From: Candidatus Cloacimonadota bacterium
GTDB lineage: Bacteria > Cloacimonadota > Cloacimonadia > JGIOTU-2
NCBI GenBank assembly: GCA_016932035.1
Contig: JAFGDR010000043.1
Location: 1 to 58,963 of the forward strand
Direction of reading: 5' to 3'
Length of the DNA: 58,963 bases
The notes beneath the pieces were generated by a model. It saw only the letters and a list, made by a program, of their open reading frames with translations. It was not told the origin of the DNA and made no database searches. A program made the position numbers and the translations under genes. Position 1 is the stretch's first letter. Every line of letters starts with the position of its first letter. Positions 9,270-18,267 of the stretch are shown here, in pieces.

Positions 9270-12098
9270 ATGAAAAAAGCAATGACAGTTATTGCTCTTT
9301 TCGTACTCTTGACCTCACTTGCAATAGCAGAATCACAAGAGGTTAGAGTACAACAATTACAAGTGCAACCTGTTCTTTCAGGGACTGATTCACCAATGAT
9401 CAATCCTGCCACAAAGAGCAGAGACATGACACAAGTTTACTTTGAAGATTTTGAGACAGGTGCTACTGATTGGACAGCGTGGGATGCAACTGCAACTCCA
9501 CCCGTGTGGCATATTGATACCTATAATGCCTATGGTGGCTCAGGTATGTCATGGTGGATGGGTGATCCTGATATTGAACCTAATGGTGGTTATCTTGATC
9601 ACTGGTACCAAGTTCTGGATACTCCCCCGATCACAATTCCCGATCATGCAGACAATCTTCTCAGTTTCCAACAGTTCCGTGCGATCGAAGCACTTGGTAC
9701 AAGCGGCAACTTCGATGGCTGGGATGGATTTAATGTAAGGATCCGTCTTGCTACAGAAGAATATTCTGAAGCTGAAGTATTAACGAATTGTACACCTGCT
9801 TATAACAGTACAAGTATGTATAGTTTCGGTTTTGAGCACGGAGAATGCCCCACAGGTATACCTGGTATTCCTGGATGGGGTGGTTCAACCTCTGGTTGGC
9901 AGGCAACAAACATTACCATTCCAAGTAACTGGAATGGTGAAACAGTGATTATTAGCTTTGCTTTTGCTTCAGATCCAGCTCAATGTACAACAGATGATCC
10001 TACATTGATAGGTGTGTTTGTAGATAATATCGCACTTGCATCATTCTATAATACCGGTGATGACGCTACTGGTTTTGATATGTTCTCAAATGTCCCGGAA
10101 GGTGGACAGCTCTGGCATATTTATGATGATGCTTCTGCTCCCTCTCCAACACATGCAGCAGGTTGTTTCGATCCAGGAACCGGATTCTATAATCCTGATA
10201 TGGATGATTACTATATTACTCCTGAATTTGATCTTCCAGCAAACGTAGATATTACCTGGGATATGTATGTTCAAACAGACCTCGATGATGGTGTTTTCCC
10301 TGATTGTGATTACCTTTATGTTGAAGTTCGTCACGATGATGGTGCTGGCTGGAGTGGCTGGTGGTCAGTGAGTAATCCTCTCGGTGATCCAGGTGGAGAC
10401 AATTACGTTTTCACCGGCAGCATTGCAGATTGGTCACTCTTCTCAGCAGGATGGTCTGGTTATTCGGATATTTCATGTCTTGCTGGAATGACCGTACAAT
10501 TCCGTGTCGGTCTTCACTCAAACTCAGATCCCGTAACCACGTGGGGTTTCCATGTTGATAATTTTGAAGTATTGGCAACAATCGATGTTCTGCCACCAAC
10601 AAATCTAATAGCAGATTATAATGAACAAACAGCATTTGTTGACCTTGACTGGGATGCTCCAGTAGGTGGTGGTGGTGATATGCAATGGGATGATGGAACA
10701 TTTGAAAATGCAATATCATTCACAACTGGTTCAGGTATCATGGGTGCTTCATTCCCTGTTGGCGGTCAATGTCAAATTCTTGAATTTACAGTATTCAGCG
10801 AGAACTTAGCCGGTCCAACAACAATTGGTGTATATGAAAAAGAAGGTGCATCCTATTCATCGACTCCATCATATACTATGGGTGTTACAACTCAAGCCGG
10901 TGCTGCAGCCACATACGATGTATCTGCTATGCATTGGGATGTTCAAAACAGCTTTATCCTCGGATTTGAATGCTCCAGCACAGTTGACTGCGCTTTAGAT
11001 GAATCAACAGTTCCAAGTGAACACAGCTACGTAAATACCGGTGGAGCATGGGCTACATGGGCAGACGTGGCAGCAGCAAATAGTCTTCCTGATGGCGAAT
11101 GGGGAATTCGATGCAGCACAACATATGCAACCGTTGATCCTCCCAATAGTTATAATGTATATCGTGGTCTGGAAAGCGGAAACTATGATGATACACCAGT
11201 AGGAAATACTGCTGACACCTTGTTTACAGATGAAACAGTTGAAGCTGGAAATACCTATTATTATGTTGTTACAGCAGTCTATGATGCAGGAGAAAGCCAG
11301 TATTCAAACGAAGCATCTGCATTTGTTGAGATCGCTTCAGCAGTAGAATATGCCTATGATGATGGTACATCCGAAATGGGTTATAGTGCAGGTTCAGCAG
11401 CAAGTCAGCTCGCTGTTCGCATCACTCCTGATCAATATCCTGTAAAACTTATTCGTATCAAATACTATCTTACAGAAGTCAATCAGCAGCTTATTGTATA
11501 TGCTTGGGATGATGACGGTCCGGGTGGTCAGCCAGGTACACAACTCATCGATCCGATCTATATGATTCCTTCTGCAAACCTTGTTGCAAATGACTGGAAC
11601 GTGGTTTCACTTCCGGATGATGCACGATATAATATCGTGATCAACGATGGTGACTTCTATGTTGGATGGTTTGAAGCATCGAACAGCAGCTTGATAGGTG
11701 TTGATACAAATGGTCCTTCATACTTCAGGAGTTGGCAGTATACATCAGGTACATGGTTTGACTATACAATGGGTATTCCTCAGAATATGATGATACGTGC
11801 AGTCGTCGATACCAACGTGATCGTTTCCAATGATGACGAACCGGTCGTCGGCACATACCTGCTTCAGAACTACCCCAATCCTGTTAAGGGTTCAACACAG
11901 ATCAAATATGGAATTCAGAATCATCACGGACCAGTTGAGATCGATATCTACAATATCCTCGGACAGAAAGTAGATTCTATTGAGGGTGAAAGTGGTGTCG
12001 CAACCTGGAATCCTGGTGAACTTCCAAGCGGTATTTACTTCTATAAACTCGATACTGCAGAATTCACTCAAACAAGAAAAATGCTACTCATTAAATAG
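9270..12098 (+). CDS. secreted multidomain surface protein with T9SS sorting tail
   Basis: A 942-residue exported protein. The start is ATG 9270, preceded by AAGGAG (9259-9264); an in-frame TTG at 9255 would bury that Shine-Dalgarno sequence. The signal peptide MKKAMTVIALFVLLTSLAIA is followed by a choice-of-anchor-J-like module (about 57-255, opening FEDFETG), a second beta-sandwich (about 256-440), fibronectin-III-like stretches interrupted by a DDGTxE-type module, and another such module around 690-850. A T9SS type A tail begins near residue 865 (NYPNPV, IYNILGQKV, SGIYFYKLD, RKMLLIK). The architecture resembles the preceding 2937-aa protein, so the pair is probably a tandem of surface components. 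No catalytic motif was recognised. Confidence 0.88.
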   Translation: MKKAMTVIALFVLLTSLAIAESQEVRVQQLQVQPVLSGTDSPMINPATKSRDMTQVYFEDFETGATDWTAWDATATPPVWHIDTYNAYGGSGMSWWMGDPDIEPNGGYLDHWYQVLDTPPITIPDHADNLLSFQQFRAIEALGTSGNFDGWDGFNVRIRLATEEYSEAEVLTNCTPAYNSTSMYSFGFEHGECPTGIPGIPGWGGSTSGWQATNITIPSNWNGETVIISFAFASDPAQCTTDDPTLIGVFVDNIALASFYNTGDDATGFDMFSNVPEGGQLWHIYDDASAPSPTHAAGCFDPGTGFYNPDMDDYYITPEFDLPANVDITWDMYVQTDLDDGVFPDCDYLYVEVRHDDGAGWSGWWSVSNPLGDPGGDNYVFTGSIADWSLFSAGWSGYSDISCLAGMTVQFRVGLHSNSDPVTTWGFHVDNFEVLATIDVLPPTNLIADYNEQTAFVDLDWDAPVGGGGDMQWDDGTFENAISFTTGSGIMGASFPVGGQCQILEFTVFSENLAGPTTIGVYEKEGASYSSTPSYTMGVTTQAGAAATYDVSAMHWDVQNSFILGFECSSTVDCALDESTVPSEHSYVNTGGAWATWADVAAANSLPDGEWGIRCSTTYATVDPPNSYNVYRGLESGNYDDTPVGNTADTLFTDETVEAGNTYYYVVTAVYDAGESQYSNEASAFVEIASAVEYAYDDGTSEMGYSAGSAASQLAVRITPDQYPVKLIRIKYYLTEVNQQLIVYAWDDDGPGGQPGTQLIDPIYMIPSANLVANDWNVVSLPDDARYNIVINDGDFYVGWFEASNSSLIGVDTNGPSYFRSWQYTSGTWFDYTMGIPQNMMIRAVVDTNVIVSNDDEPVVGTYLLQNYPNPVKGSTQIKYGIQNHHGPVEIDIYNILGQKVDSIEGESGVATWNPGELPSGIYFYKLDTAEFTQTRKMLLIK

Positions 12099-12118
12099 CA
12101 ATTCTTATTATAAAAATC

Positions 12119-12154
12119 AAAGTCCCAATCGTTATACGTTTGGGACTTTTTTTA
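12119..12154. terminator. bidirectional terminator between convergent genes
   Basis: AAAGTCCCAA (12119-12128) pairs with TTGGGACTTT (12140-12149), with an extra CG/CG pair near the loop. T7-8 follows on the plus strand, and the minus strand shows a T-rich run after the same stem. It lies between the T9SS protein gene ending at 12098 and nnr ending at 12175, so it can serve both. Confidence 0.88.
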
Positions 12155-12174
12155 TTGCGATTGAACGCTAAAAT

Positions 12175-13725
12175 CTATTCTTCAGATTCAGGCGGGATAA
12201 ATATTCTGTGAATGTTTGAGATCAATTTGGAAGGAGTTATCGAAGCTTCATCATATTCATCAAGCAATATGTCCGCAACTTCTCCATGAATATAAGCACC
12301 GACCCGTGCCGCTTCATATGGTGAGAAATGCTGTCCAAGCAGAGAACCGATAATACCACTCAGAACATCACCGCTACCGCCTGTGGCTAGCCCTGGATTA
12401 CCCGTGACATTGAATGTTATGTTACCATCTTTTGAGGCTATGATTGAAGTACTTCCTTTAAGAAGTAATGTGAGTTTGTATTTTTTTGCGAATTCCAGAG
12501 CATATCCCAGTAAATCCTGCTGAAGTTGTTCTGCATCGACATGTATCATGCGGGAGAATTCCTTTATATGAGGAGTAAAAATATATGGTTTTCCAGAAAG
12601 TTTTTGCAGTGCATCACTATCATGTTCAAAGGCATTGATGGCATCTGCGTCGATAACAGCTGGTACTGTATTGCGGAATAAAAACTCTCGCACGAACTCA
12701 GCAGTCTCTTCATCTCTTGAAATACCCGGTCCAATTACAACGGCATCACAAAATTCAACAAAATCAAGTACTTCGTCAACTGCTTCCCGAGCAAATGTAT
12801 GCTTCTTTGTTTCAGACACTCCTCGTGTCATCACTTCTAGAAGTCCTATTTCAAATATAGTACCCAGGCTCTTAGGATGAAGAAGAGTGATCAGACCAGA
12901 ACCCATTTCCAATGCAGCATTTGAAGCCATCATACCAGCTCCGGTCATACCAGGTGAGCCGGCGATGATTGCTATTTTGCCATAATTTCCTTTATGTGTA
13001 TTCCGTTCGCGTATGGGGAAATATTGGAGGATATCGGGAAGGATTTCTGCAACCGGTGGATTTTCTTCGTATGCATTGAGAGGAATACCTATATCAACAA
13101 TATACATCTCACCGCAAAGGTCGCGTCCCGGATAGAGAAGATGCCCGTACTTCATATTTGCCATTGTGATAGTGATATCCGAATTGATTGCAACATTGGC
13201 AACCGTTCCTTTTTCTGCATCCAAACCTGATGGTATATCAATTGCAATGATAGCAGCATCAAGTTCGTTTACAATCTCGATAAGGTTTTTTCGAAATCCT
13301 TGAACGTCACCTTTGAGTCCAACTCCAAAAAGAGCATCGATGATCACCGTGAAATCATAGAATTGGTCAATAACATCATCCAGATCATCTTTACTCGATA
13401 TATATTGAATTTCACAATGCATTTTCTGAAGGATATCATGGTTCTTCTTGGCAAGTGAGGTGAATTTTTTTGTATCTCCAATGATATAACAGCAAACATC
13501 AAAACCATGATTGTGGAGCCATCTCCCAATGACCATACCATCTCCGCCATTGTTCCCTGTACCACAAAGGATCGCTATCGAATCCGATTCTTCCAACATT
13601 TCCATCTCGATGATCTCGGCACTTTTCTTGCCGGCGTTTTCCATAAGCAGGATCGGGTCAATACCGAATTGCTCGTGAGCTGTTTTATCAAAAAATCTCA
13701 TTTCTTCCGGGCTTAATATATACAT
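12175..13725 (-). CDS. nnr: bifunctional NAD(P)H-hydrate epimerase / ADP-dependent dehydratase
   Basis: Repairs hydrated NADH and NADPH. The N-terminal half epimerises R- and S-NAD(P)HX; the C-terminal half dehydrates S-NAD(P)HX using ADP. At 516 residues it has the normal length of the fused bacterial enzyme. GTGNNGGDG at about 55-63 is the epimerase nucleotide loop. In the ribokinase-like C-terminal domain, GSPGMTGAG near 250 and NPGLATGGSGDVLSG near 440 are the NnrD signatures, with the Asp of GSGD as catalytic base. It is cytosolic. It is the last gene of a minus-strand operon, 7 bases after the histidine kinase gene, and ends at a bidirectional terminator. Confidence 0.95.
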   Translation of the reverse strand: MYILSPEEMRFFDKTAHEQFGIDPILLMENAGKKSAEIIEMEMLEESDSIAILCGTGNNGGDGMVIGRWLHNHGFDVCCYIIGDTKKFTSLAKKNHDILQKMHCEIQYISSKDDLDDVIDQFYDFTVIIDALFGVGLKGDVQGFRKNLIEIVNELDAAIIAIDIPSGLDAEKGTVANVAINSDITITMANMKYGHLLYPGRDLCGEMYIVDIGIPLNAYEENPPVAEILPDILQYFPIRERNTHKGNYGKIAIIAGSPGMTGAGMMASNAALEMGSGLITLLHPKSLGTIFEIGLLEVMTRGVSETKKHTFAREAVDEVLDFVEFCDAVVIGPGISRDEETAEFVREFLFRNTVPAVIDADAINAFEHDSDALQKLSGKPYIFTPHIKEFSRMIHVDAEQLQQDLLGYALEFAKKYKLTLLLKGSTSIIASKDGNITFNVTGNPGLATGGSGDVLSGIIGSLLGQHFSPYEAARVGAYIHGEVADILLDEYDEASITPSKLISNIHRIFIPPESEE

Positions 13726-13732
13726 AGATACC

Positions 13733-14941
13733 TCATTTATATTTTTTAGGAAGCATTATCTCAAAGGTTGTTCCTTCATTTTGTTCACTCTTCAATATTG
13801 AAATCTTTCCTTTATGAAATTCTTCAATGATCCTCTTTGTAAGGGCAAGACCCAAACCCCAACCTCTTTTTTTAGTAGTGAAGCCAGTGTCAAAAATAAT
13901 TTTCTGCGATTTCTTAGGTATTCCGCAGCCTTCATCCTTTATTTGGATGTAGAATTTATCACCTTTGTCATATGTTATAACAAAGATATTTCCCGATTTT
14001 TCCTTCATGGCATCTATTGCATTTTTCAGGAGGTTCTCAAGAGCCCATTTCAGGAGATCGGGATCAAAACAAATTACTTTTTGTTCTGCATGATCGATAT
14101 AGTTCAGATTAACCTGTTTGCTTGATCGTGGGATACGGTCGCGGAAATAATCGAGTACCTCGTGAATTGTCGCTTCAATATTTGCTTCTTTGATCTGTAT
14201 ATCCGAACCGACCTTTCCAAACCTGGATGCTATCATTTCGAGGTGGTGTACATCCTCTTTCATGTGCTGAACAATATCTTCCATCTGCTGAATTTCTTTG
14301 CATGAAGAAGCTTTTGATCTTAGAACTTCAAGCCATCCCAGAAGTGAAGTTATAGGAGTGCCAAATTGATGTGCGGTTTCTTTTGCAAGGGCTACCCAAA
14401 TTGTCTCTTTTTCCTGTTTTTTCATGATCGAAAGACCGGATATGCCAACGCCGATAAACAAGATGACGATCAGGAACTCGAAGAAAGGAAGATATTTAAG
14501 CTGCTTCATCGTCTGAGAAGAACTGTATAGTATTTTTGAAATAATTTCCCCAGTTCGGGGTTCTTTCAGCAGGATGAATGTCTCATTTTTCTCCATTTTA
14601 GAGGCGATTTCACGGACTCGATCTTCATTGATCTCCTGGTCAGATTGCTCTGTTTCAAGATTTTTCCAGTATTTAGGATTATTATGAACGTCGGTTACAA
14701 TAATTGGGAAATTTATTTTCTGAATAACTTCAGTAAGGATGATCTCCAATAATTCACTTTCAATATTTTCCTGGGTGGACACTTCTGCAAAACGCGCATA
14801 GATCTTTGGAAATACTTCGAGTTCTTTTCGAACCTGTTTGAGAAGAATATTTGAATACAGTACAAAAGATAAAATAATAATGATGCTGCCGAGGAGAAAG
14901 TAAAACCTGAGAATGGTTAGATTCTTATTGTTATTCTTCAT
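13733..14941 (-). CDS. membrane-bound sensor histidine kinase
   Basis: A 402-residue two-component sensor. One membrane segment lies at about 11-34, an extracytoplasmic sensing region at about 35-152, a second membrane segment at about 153-172, then the kinase core. The phospho-acceptor is His191 in AHQFGTPI. The N box is ENLLKNAIDAM; the G boxes are DEGCGIP and GWGLGLAL. I chose ATG 14941 because AAGGAAAAAG lies just before it. It overlaps the end of mazG by 11 bases. In-frame upstream starts exist (to 15016) but run deep into mazG. No response regulator lies beside it, so its partner is unknown. Translational coupling to mazG probably reflects operon packing rather than function. Confidence 0.88.
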   Translation of the reverse strand: MKNNNKNLTILRFYFLLGSIIIILSFVLYSNILLKQVRKELEVFPKIYARFAEVSTQENIESELLEIILTEVIQKINFPIIVTDVHNNPKYWKNLETEQSDQEINEDRVREIASKMEKNETFILLKEPRTGEIISKILYSSSQTMKQLKYLPFFEFLIVILFIGVGISGLSIMKKQEKETIWVALAKETAHQFGTPITSLLGWLEVLRSKASSCKEIQQMEDIVQHMKEDVHHLEMIASRFGKVGSDIQIKEANIEATIHEVLDYFRDRIPRSSKQVNLNYIDHAEQKVICFDPDLLKWALENLLKNAIDAMKEKSGNIFVITYDKGDKFYIQIKDEGCGIPKKSQKIIFDTGFTTKKRGWGLGLALTKRIIEEFHKGKISILKSEQNEGTTFEIMLPKKYK

Positions 14942-15698
14942 CTTTTTCCTTGGCTTTTTGCCAGTAATACTCCATTTCATCAAGATCAGCAGAAAAAATC
15001 TTTTCTTTGAGTTCATCCTCGATGAAATTGAAACGCTTTATAAATTTCTTGATGGTTCTATCAAGAGCGAATTCTGGATCGATGTCAAGCCGACGTGCGA
15101 GATTGACAAGTGCGAAGAGAATATCTCCAAGTTCATCTTTCATTTTTTCAATGTCTTTGGTCTTATATTCCTGTTCAAATTCCTGTATTTCTTCCTTGAG
15201 TTTATCAAATATCAGATCAACTTCATCCCAATCAAAGCCCACGGTTGCTGCTTTTGCCTGGATTCTCCTTGCTTTTATCAGAGCAGGAAGAGATTTGGGA
15301 AGTCCTTCCAGAATTGAAGTCCGAGCAGTTTTTTCTTTCTTCTTGATCTTTTCCCAATTATGCTCAACCTCTTGATGATCCTTAACGTGTATATCGCCAA
15401 AAATATGAGGATGCCGTCTTTCCATTTTATCATTGATCGCTTCCAGAACATCATCCAGTGAAAATCGTCCCTCTTCTTCAGCAATCTTAGCTTGAAATAC
15501 GATATGAAGAAGTAAATCACCCAACTCTTCTTTCATATGAACATCATCTTTATGATCGATCGCTTCGGAGAGTTCATAAACTTCCTCGATCATGTGAGGA
15601 CGAAGTGACTCGGGTGTTTGTAGTCTGTCCCAGGGACAGCCCTTTTCAGGATCGCGAAGGATTTTCATAATTTCAACAAGTCTATCAAATTCTTTCAT
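14931..15698 (-). CDS. mazG: nucleoside triphosphate pyrophosphohydrolase MazG
   Basis: Hydrolyses NTPs to NMP and pyrophosphate and is thought to clear non-canonical or excess nucleotides. It is 255 residues with two MazG repeats. The first holds EEVYELSEAI followed by EELGDLLLH, the EExxE...ExxD metal-binding pattern; the second holds KEEIQEF and DELGDILFA. CPWD near the N-terminus is typical of the family. Start ATG 15698 overlaps the TAA of the prepilin peptidase gene (TAATG), giving tight coupling; a TTG at 15710 in the same frame is less likely. Confidence 0.95.
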   Translation of the reverse strand: MKEFDRLVEIMKILRDPEKGCPWDRLQTPESLRPHMIEEVYELSEAIDHKDDVHMKEELGDLLLHIVFQAKIAEEEGRFSLDDVLEAINDKMERRHPHIFGDIHVKDHQEVEHNWEKIKKKEKTARTSILEGLPKSLPALIKARRIQAKAATVGFDWDEVDLIFDKLKEEIQEFEQEYKTKDIEKMKDELGDILFALVNLARRLDIDPEFALDRTIKKFIKRFNFIEDELKEKIFSADLDEMEYYWQKAKEKDEE

Positions 15699-16453
15699 TA
15701 CAAGCCCCAAATCTGTAAATACAAACGAATAATATCATTGCCGATCAAGATACTAACAAACATTGCCATGATGATGAAAGAGCCATACGGAATCAATATT
15801 TTATTTCTTTTCACAGAAAAAGCATAAATGAGAATACCCAATATCGAACTTAAAAAAATGGTAAGAAATGTTAATTGAAATCCTAGAAAAAGTCCTATCA
15901 TTGCAATAAGCTTGATATCTCCCCCTCCAAGCCCGTCTCGCTTTGTGATAAGCTTGAATAATAATGCAATGAGTATAAAAACACCAGCACCCAGAGCAAA
16001 TCCCTTGAGTGAAAACCAAAAGCCTAAGCCGTTAAAAAATGAAAAGAGAATCCCGCACGCCATCATAGGAAAAGTAATAATGTCCGGGATTACTCGGTAA
16101 TAGAGATCCAGGAAAAAAATGAGAATAGCGATTATTGCCAGGAATCCAAATTGAAAGAACAATACTGATAATTCAAATTTGATAAAAAAGAGAATTAAAA
16201 GGATCGGTGATAAAACCGGTATTATAAGAAGATATGATGGAAGAGATTTTTTGCAATGTGAGCATTTACATTGAGTAAGTATAAAACCTAAAATGGGTAT
16301 TTGATAAACTGGTATAAGCCGCTCTTTACACTGCGTACATATCGGTGATGAGAAAAAATTTCGTTTTTCGGGAAATTGCCAAACAGTTAGAGCACAAATC
16401 CATCCAAGATTAATTCCCACACAAGGAATAATAATGATCCAGATCAACCACAT
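15698..16453 (-). CDS. type IV prepilin peptidase (A24 family)
   Basis: An inner-membrane aspartic protease that trims, and often N-methylates, type IV prepilins and pseudopilins. It is 251 residues and mostly hydrophobic, with about eight membrane segments. The cytoplasmic loop carries two CxxC pairs (C39/C42 and C64/C67), as in full-length PilD enzymes that bind zinc. The two catalytic aspartates are visible: D116 in FLDLYYRVIPD and D179 in GLGGGDIKL. No pilin or secretion genes lie nearby, so the substrate is encoded elsewhere. It sits in the minus-strand operon, 9 bases after the small exported protein gene and overlapping mazG. Confidence 0.92.
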   Translation of the reverse strand: MWLIWIIIIPCVGINLGWICALTVWQFPEKRNFFSSPICTQCKERLIPVYQIPILGFILTQCKCSHCKKSLPSYLLIIPVLSPILLILFFIKFELSVLFFQFGFLAIIAILIFFLDLYYRVIPDIITFPMMACGILFSFFNGLGFWFSLKGFALGAGVFILIALLFKLITKRDGLGGGDIKLIAMIGLFLGFQLTFLTIFLSSILGILIYAFSVKRNKILIPYGSFIIMAMFVSILIGNDIIRLYLQIWGL

Positions 16454-16462
16454 CCGAATCCT

Positions 16463-16885
16463 TTATCTGAAGGGATAATAATACGTTGGAAAGCTGTTAT
16501 ACTCAATATGTAGTCTCATGTTCTCGGCCGGTGTATAATCAAGACTGAAATTCGGCAGTATCTTAGTGTTTTCACGTGATATCAACGGGCTGCTTGAACC
16601 GAATTTTCCATAATTCACAAAATTCAGGTCTAATGCAAGTTTGAGTTTGTCAGACAATGGAAGAGAGAAGCTATTACAATAATTGCTGAGATAATATGCA
16701 CTTTTCGTTCCGCTGTTGTATGTTGTTGAAAAACTGATTGACTGACTCATCTTGAGATTGTTTAAGGGAAGTGCTGTAGGAAACGAAAATAAGGATGAAG
16801 GAGTGTTCTTGGGTATCGTTAAATCCTGAGCACACAGGAGTGTAGCGCTTACTATTAAAATTGTGATTATTATAATGTATTTCAT
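16463..16885 (-). CDS. small exported protein, possibly an outer-membrane beta-barrel fragment
   Basis: A 140-residue protein of unknown function. The N-terminus (MKYIIIITILIVSATLLCA) is a signal peptide. The rest is rich in Ser, Asn, Tyr and aromatic residues in alternating patterns (for example MSQSISFSTTYNS and LKLALDLNFVNYG), which suggests beta-strands of an outer-membrane protein. The end is aromatic (YYYPFR). Start ATG 16885 follows GGGAG; an in-frame TTG at 16897 lies on that Shine-Dalgarno sequence and was rejected. It sits between asnS and the prepilin peptidase gene. Confidence 0.7.
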   Translation of the reverse strand: MKYIIIITILIVSATLLCAQDLTIPKNTPSSLFSFPTALPLNNLKMSQSISFSTTYNSGTKSAYYLSNYCNSFSLPLSDKLKLALDLNFVNYGKFGSSSPLISRENTKILPNFSLDYTPAENMRLHIEYNSFPTYYYPFR

Positions 16886-16897
16886 CTCGACTCCCAA

Positions 16898-16917
16898 AAT
16901 TCTATATATGTAGAATT
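16898..16917. other. short AT-rich palindrome between asnS and the exported-protein gene
   Basis: AATTCTA (16898-16904) pairs with TAGAATT (16911-16917) around TATATG. A T-rich run follows on the plus strand, but only TTTT before GGGAG on the minus strand, the coding direction here. It may be a weak attenuator ahead of the small exported-protein gene or simply AT-rich DNA. Confidence 0.3.
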
Positions 16918-16963
16918 ATTTTTTATTTGATGTACTAATATTTCGTGCTTTTCGTGGTTCATA

Positions 16964-18265
16964 CTATGGATAAATTCTGTAAAGCATTCTCGGGAAGGGA
17001 ATTGCTTCACGTATATGCCGTACGCCGGACATCCATCCGATCAAACGCTCAAGACCGACACCGAAACCGCTGTGTGGTACAGATCCATATTTTCTTAAGT
17101 CAAGATACCACTGGTAATCCTGCATAGATATGCCGTCTTCTTCCATTCGTTTTTTGAGGATGTCGTAATCATCTTCTCTTTGTGATCCACCAATGATCTC
17201 ACCGAATCCTTCCGGAGCGATAAGGTCCGAACCGAGAGAGATATCCGGGTCATTAGGATCCTGTTTCATGTAAAATGCTTTAATATGTTTGGGCCATCTC
17301 TCAATAAATATAGGTACGTCCGAACCTTCTGCAAGCGCTTCTTCTTCGGGTGCTCCCATGTCATCTCCGTAATTTATACTAACACCCTTTGCCTGGAGGA
17401 TTTCTATCATGTCATTATAGGTAATTATCTTAAATGGTGCATCCGCTTTTTTCAAAGCATCAATATCACGTTCCAATGTCTGTAAATCAACAAGATTGTT
17501 CTTCAAAACAGACTTAATAACAAACCGGATGAGTTGTTCCTGGATCTGCATGTTCTCTTTGTGCTCTACATAGGCTTCTTCAGCATCCATCATCCAGAAT
17601 TCTGTCAGATGTTTACGGGTTTTAGATTTTTCCGCACGGAAAACAGGACCAAAATCATACACTCTTCCCAGACTCATGATACCGGCTTCAAGATAGAGCT
17701 GCCCGGATTGCGATAGATAGGCTTTACCCTGGTCAAAATAAGGGACCTCGAAAAGTGTGGTTGTTCCTTCGCATGCATTTGGAGTGAGAATAGGGGAGTC
17801 AAACCTATAAAATCCATTGTTATTCAGATATTCGCAAATTGCAAAATAGACGGTGTGCCTGATTTTCATGAGAGCATGCTGTTTACTGGAACGAAGCCAG
17901 AGATGCCTGTTTGAAAGGAGAAAATCAACCCCATGTTCTTTTTTTCCTATGGGGTAATCTTCTGCGATGTGAACGATCTCGAGACCGGTTAGTTGTATCT
18001 CGAATTGTCCATCGAGGTTGGGATGTTTTTTGGGGATACCGGTTATAATTATTGATGATTCAAGGGTTAAAGCTTTTACTTTCTCGAAATTTTCTTCACC
18101 AAGATCAGGTTTCCAGGCAACTACCTGCACCTCACCAGTACCATCCCTGAAAATAATAAAACGCAGCTTGCTGCTTGATTTGCGGTAGTTACGTACCCAG
18201 CCTTGGAGGGTTACTTCTCTCCCAATATATTTTGCAAGATCTTTAACAAATACTCTCTTTGCCAT
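16964..18265 (-). CDS. asnS: asparaginyl-tRNA synthetase
   Basis: Charges tRNA-Asn with asparagine in the cytosol. It is 433 residues and class IIb. The N-terminal OB-fold anticodon-binding domain (about 1-105) contains VTLQGWVRNYRKS. Catalytic motif 2 is FRAEKSKTRKHLTEF near 205-222, with WMMDAEEAY after it. Motif 3 is near 405-425 (GFGVGLERLIGWMSG). The length is shorter than the E. coli enzyme and close to archaeal-type AsnRS/AspRS, so an Asn/Asp ambiguity remains; the motif 2 context favours AsnRS. It starts 2 bases after the oxidoreductase gene ends. Confidence 0.88.
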   Translation of the reverse strand: MAKRVFVKDLAKYIGREVTLQGWVRNYRKSSSKLRFIIFRDGTGEVQVVAWKPDLGEENFEKVKALTLESSIIITGIPKKHPNLDGQFEIQLTGLEIVHIAEDYPIGKKEHGVDFLLSNRHLWLRSSKQHALMKIRHTVYFAICEYLNNNGFYRFDSPILTPNACEGTTTLFEVPYFDQGKAYLSQSGQLYLEAGIMSLGRVYDFGPVFRAEKSKTRKHLTEFWMMDAEEAYVEHKENMQIQEQLIRFVIKSVLKNNLVDLQTLERDIDALKKADAPFKIITYNDMIEILQAKGVSINYGDDMGAPEEEALAEGSDVPIFIERWPKHIKAFYMKQDPNDPDISLGSDLIAPEGFGEIIGGSQREDDYDILKKRMEEDGISMQDYQWYLDLRKYGSVPHSGFGVGLERLIGWMSGVRHIREAIPFPRMLYRIYP

Positions 18266-18267
18266 TC

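Noticed and set aside
8704-9282. 192-codon minus-strand frame
   Set aside because: Lies antisense to the T9SS tail and the terminator; no family, no Shine-Dalgarno, and codon use typical of a shadow frame.
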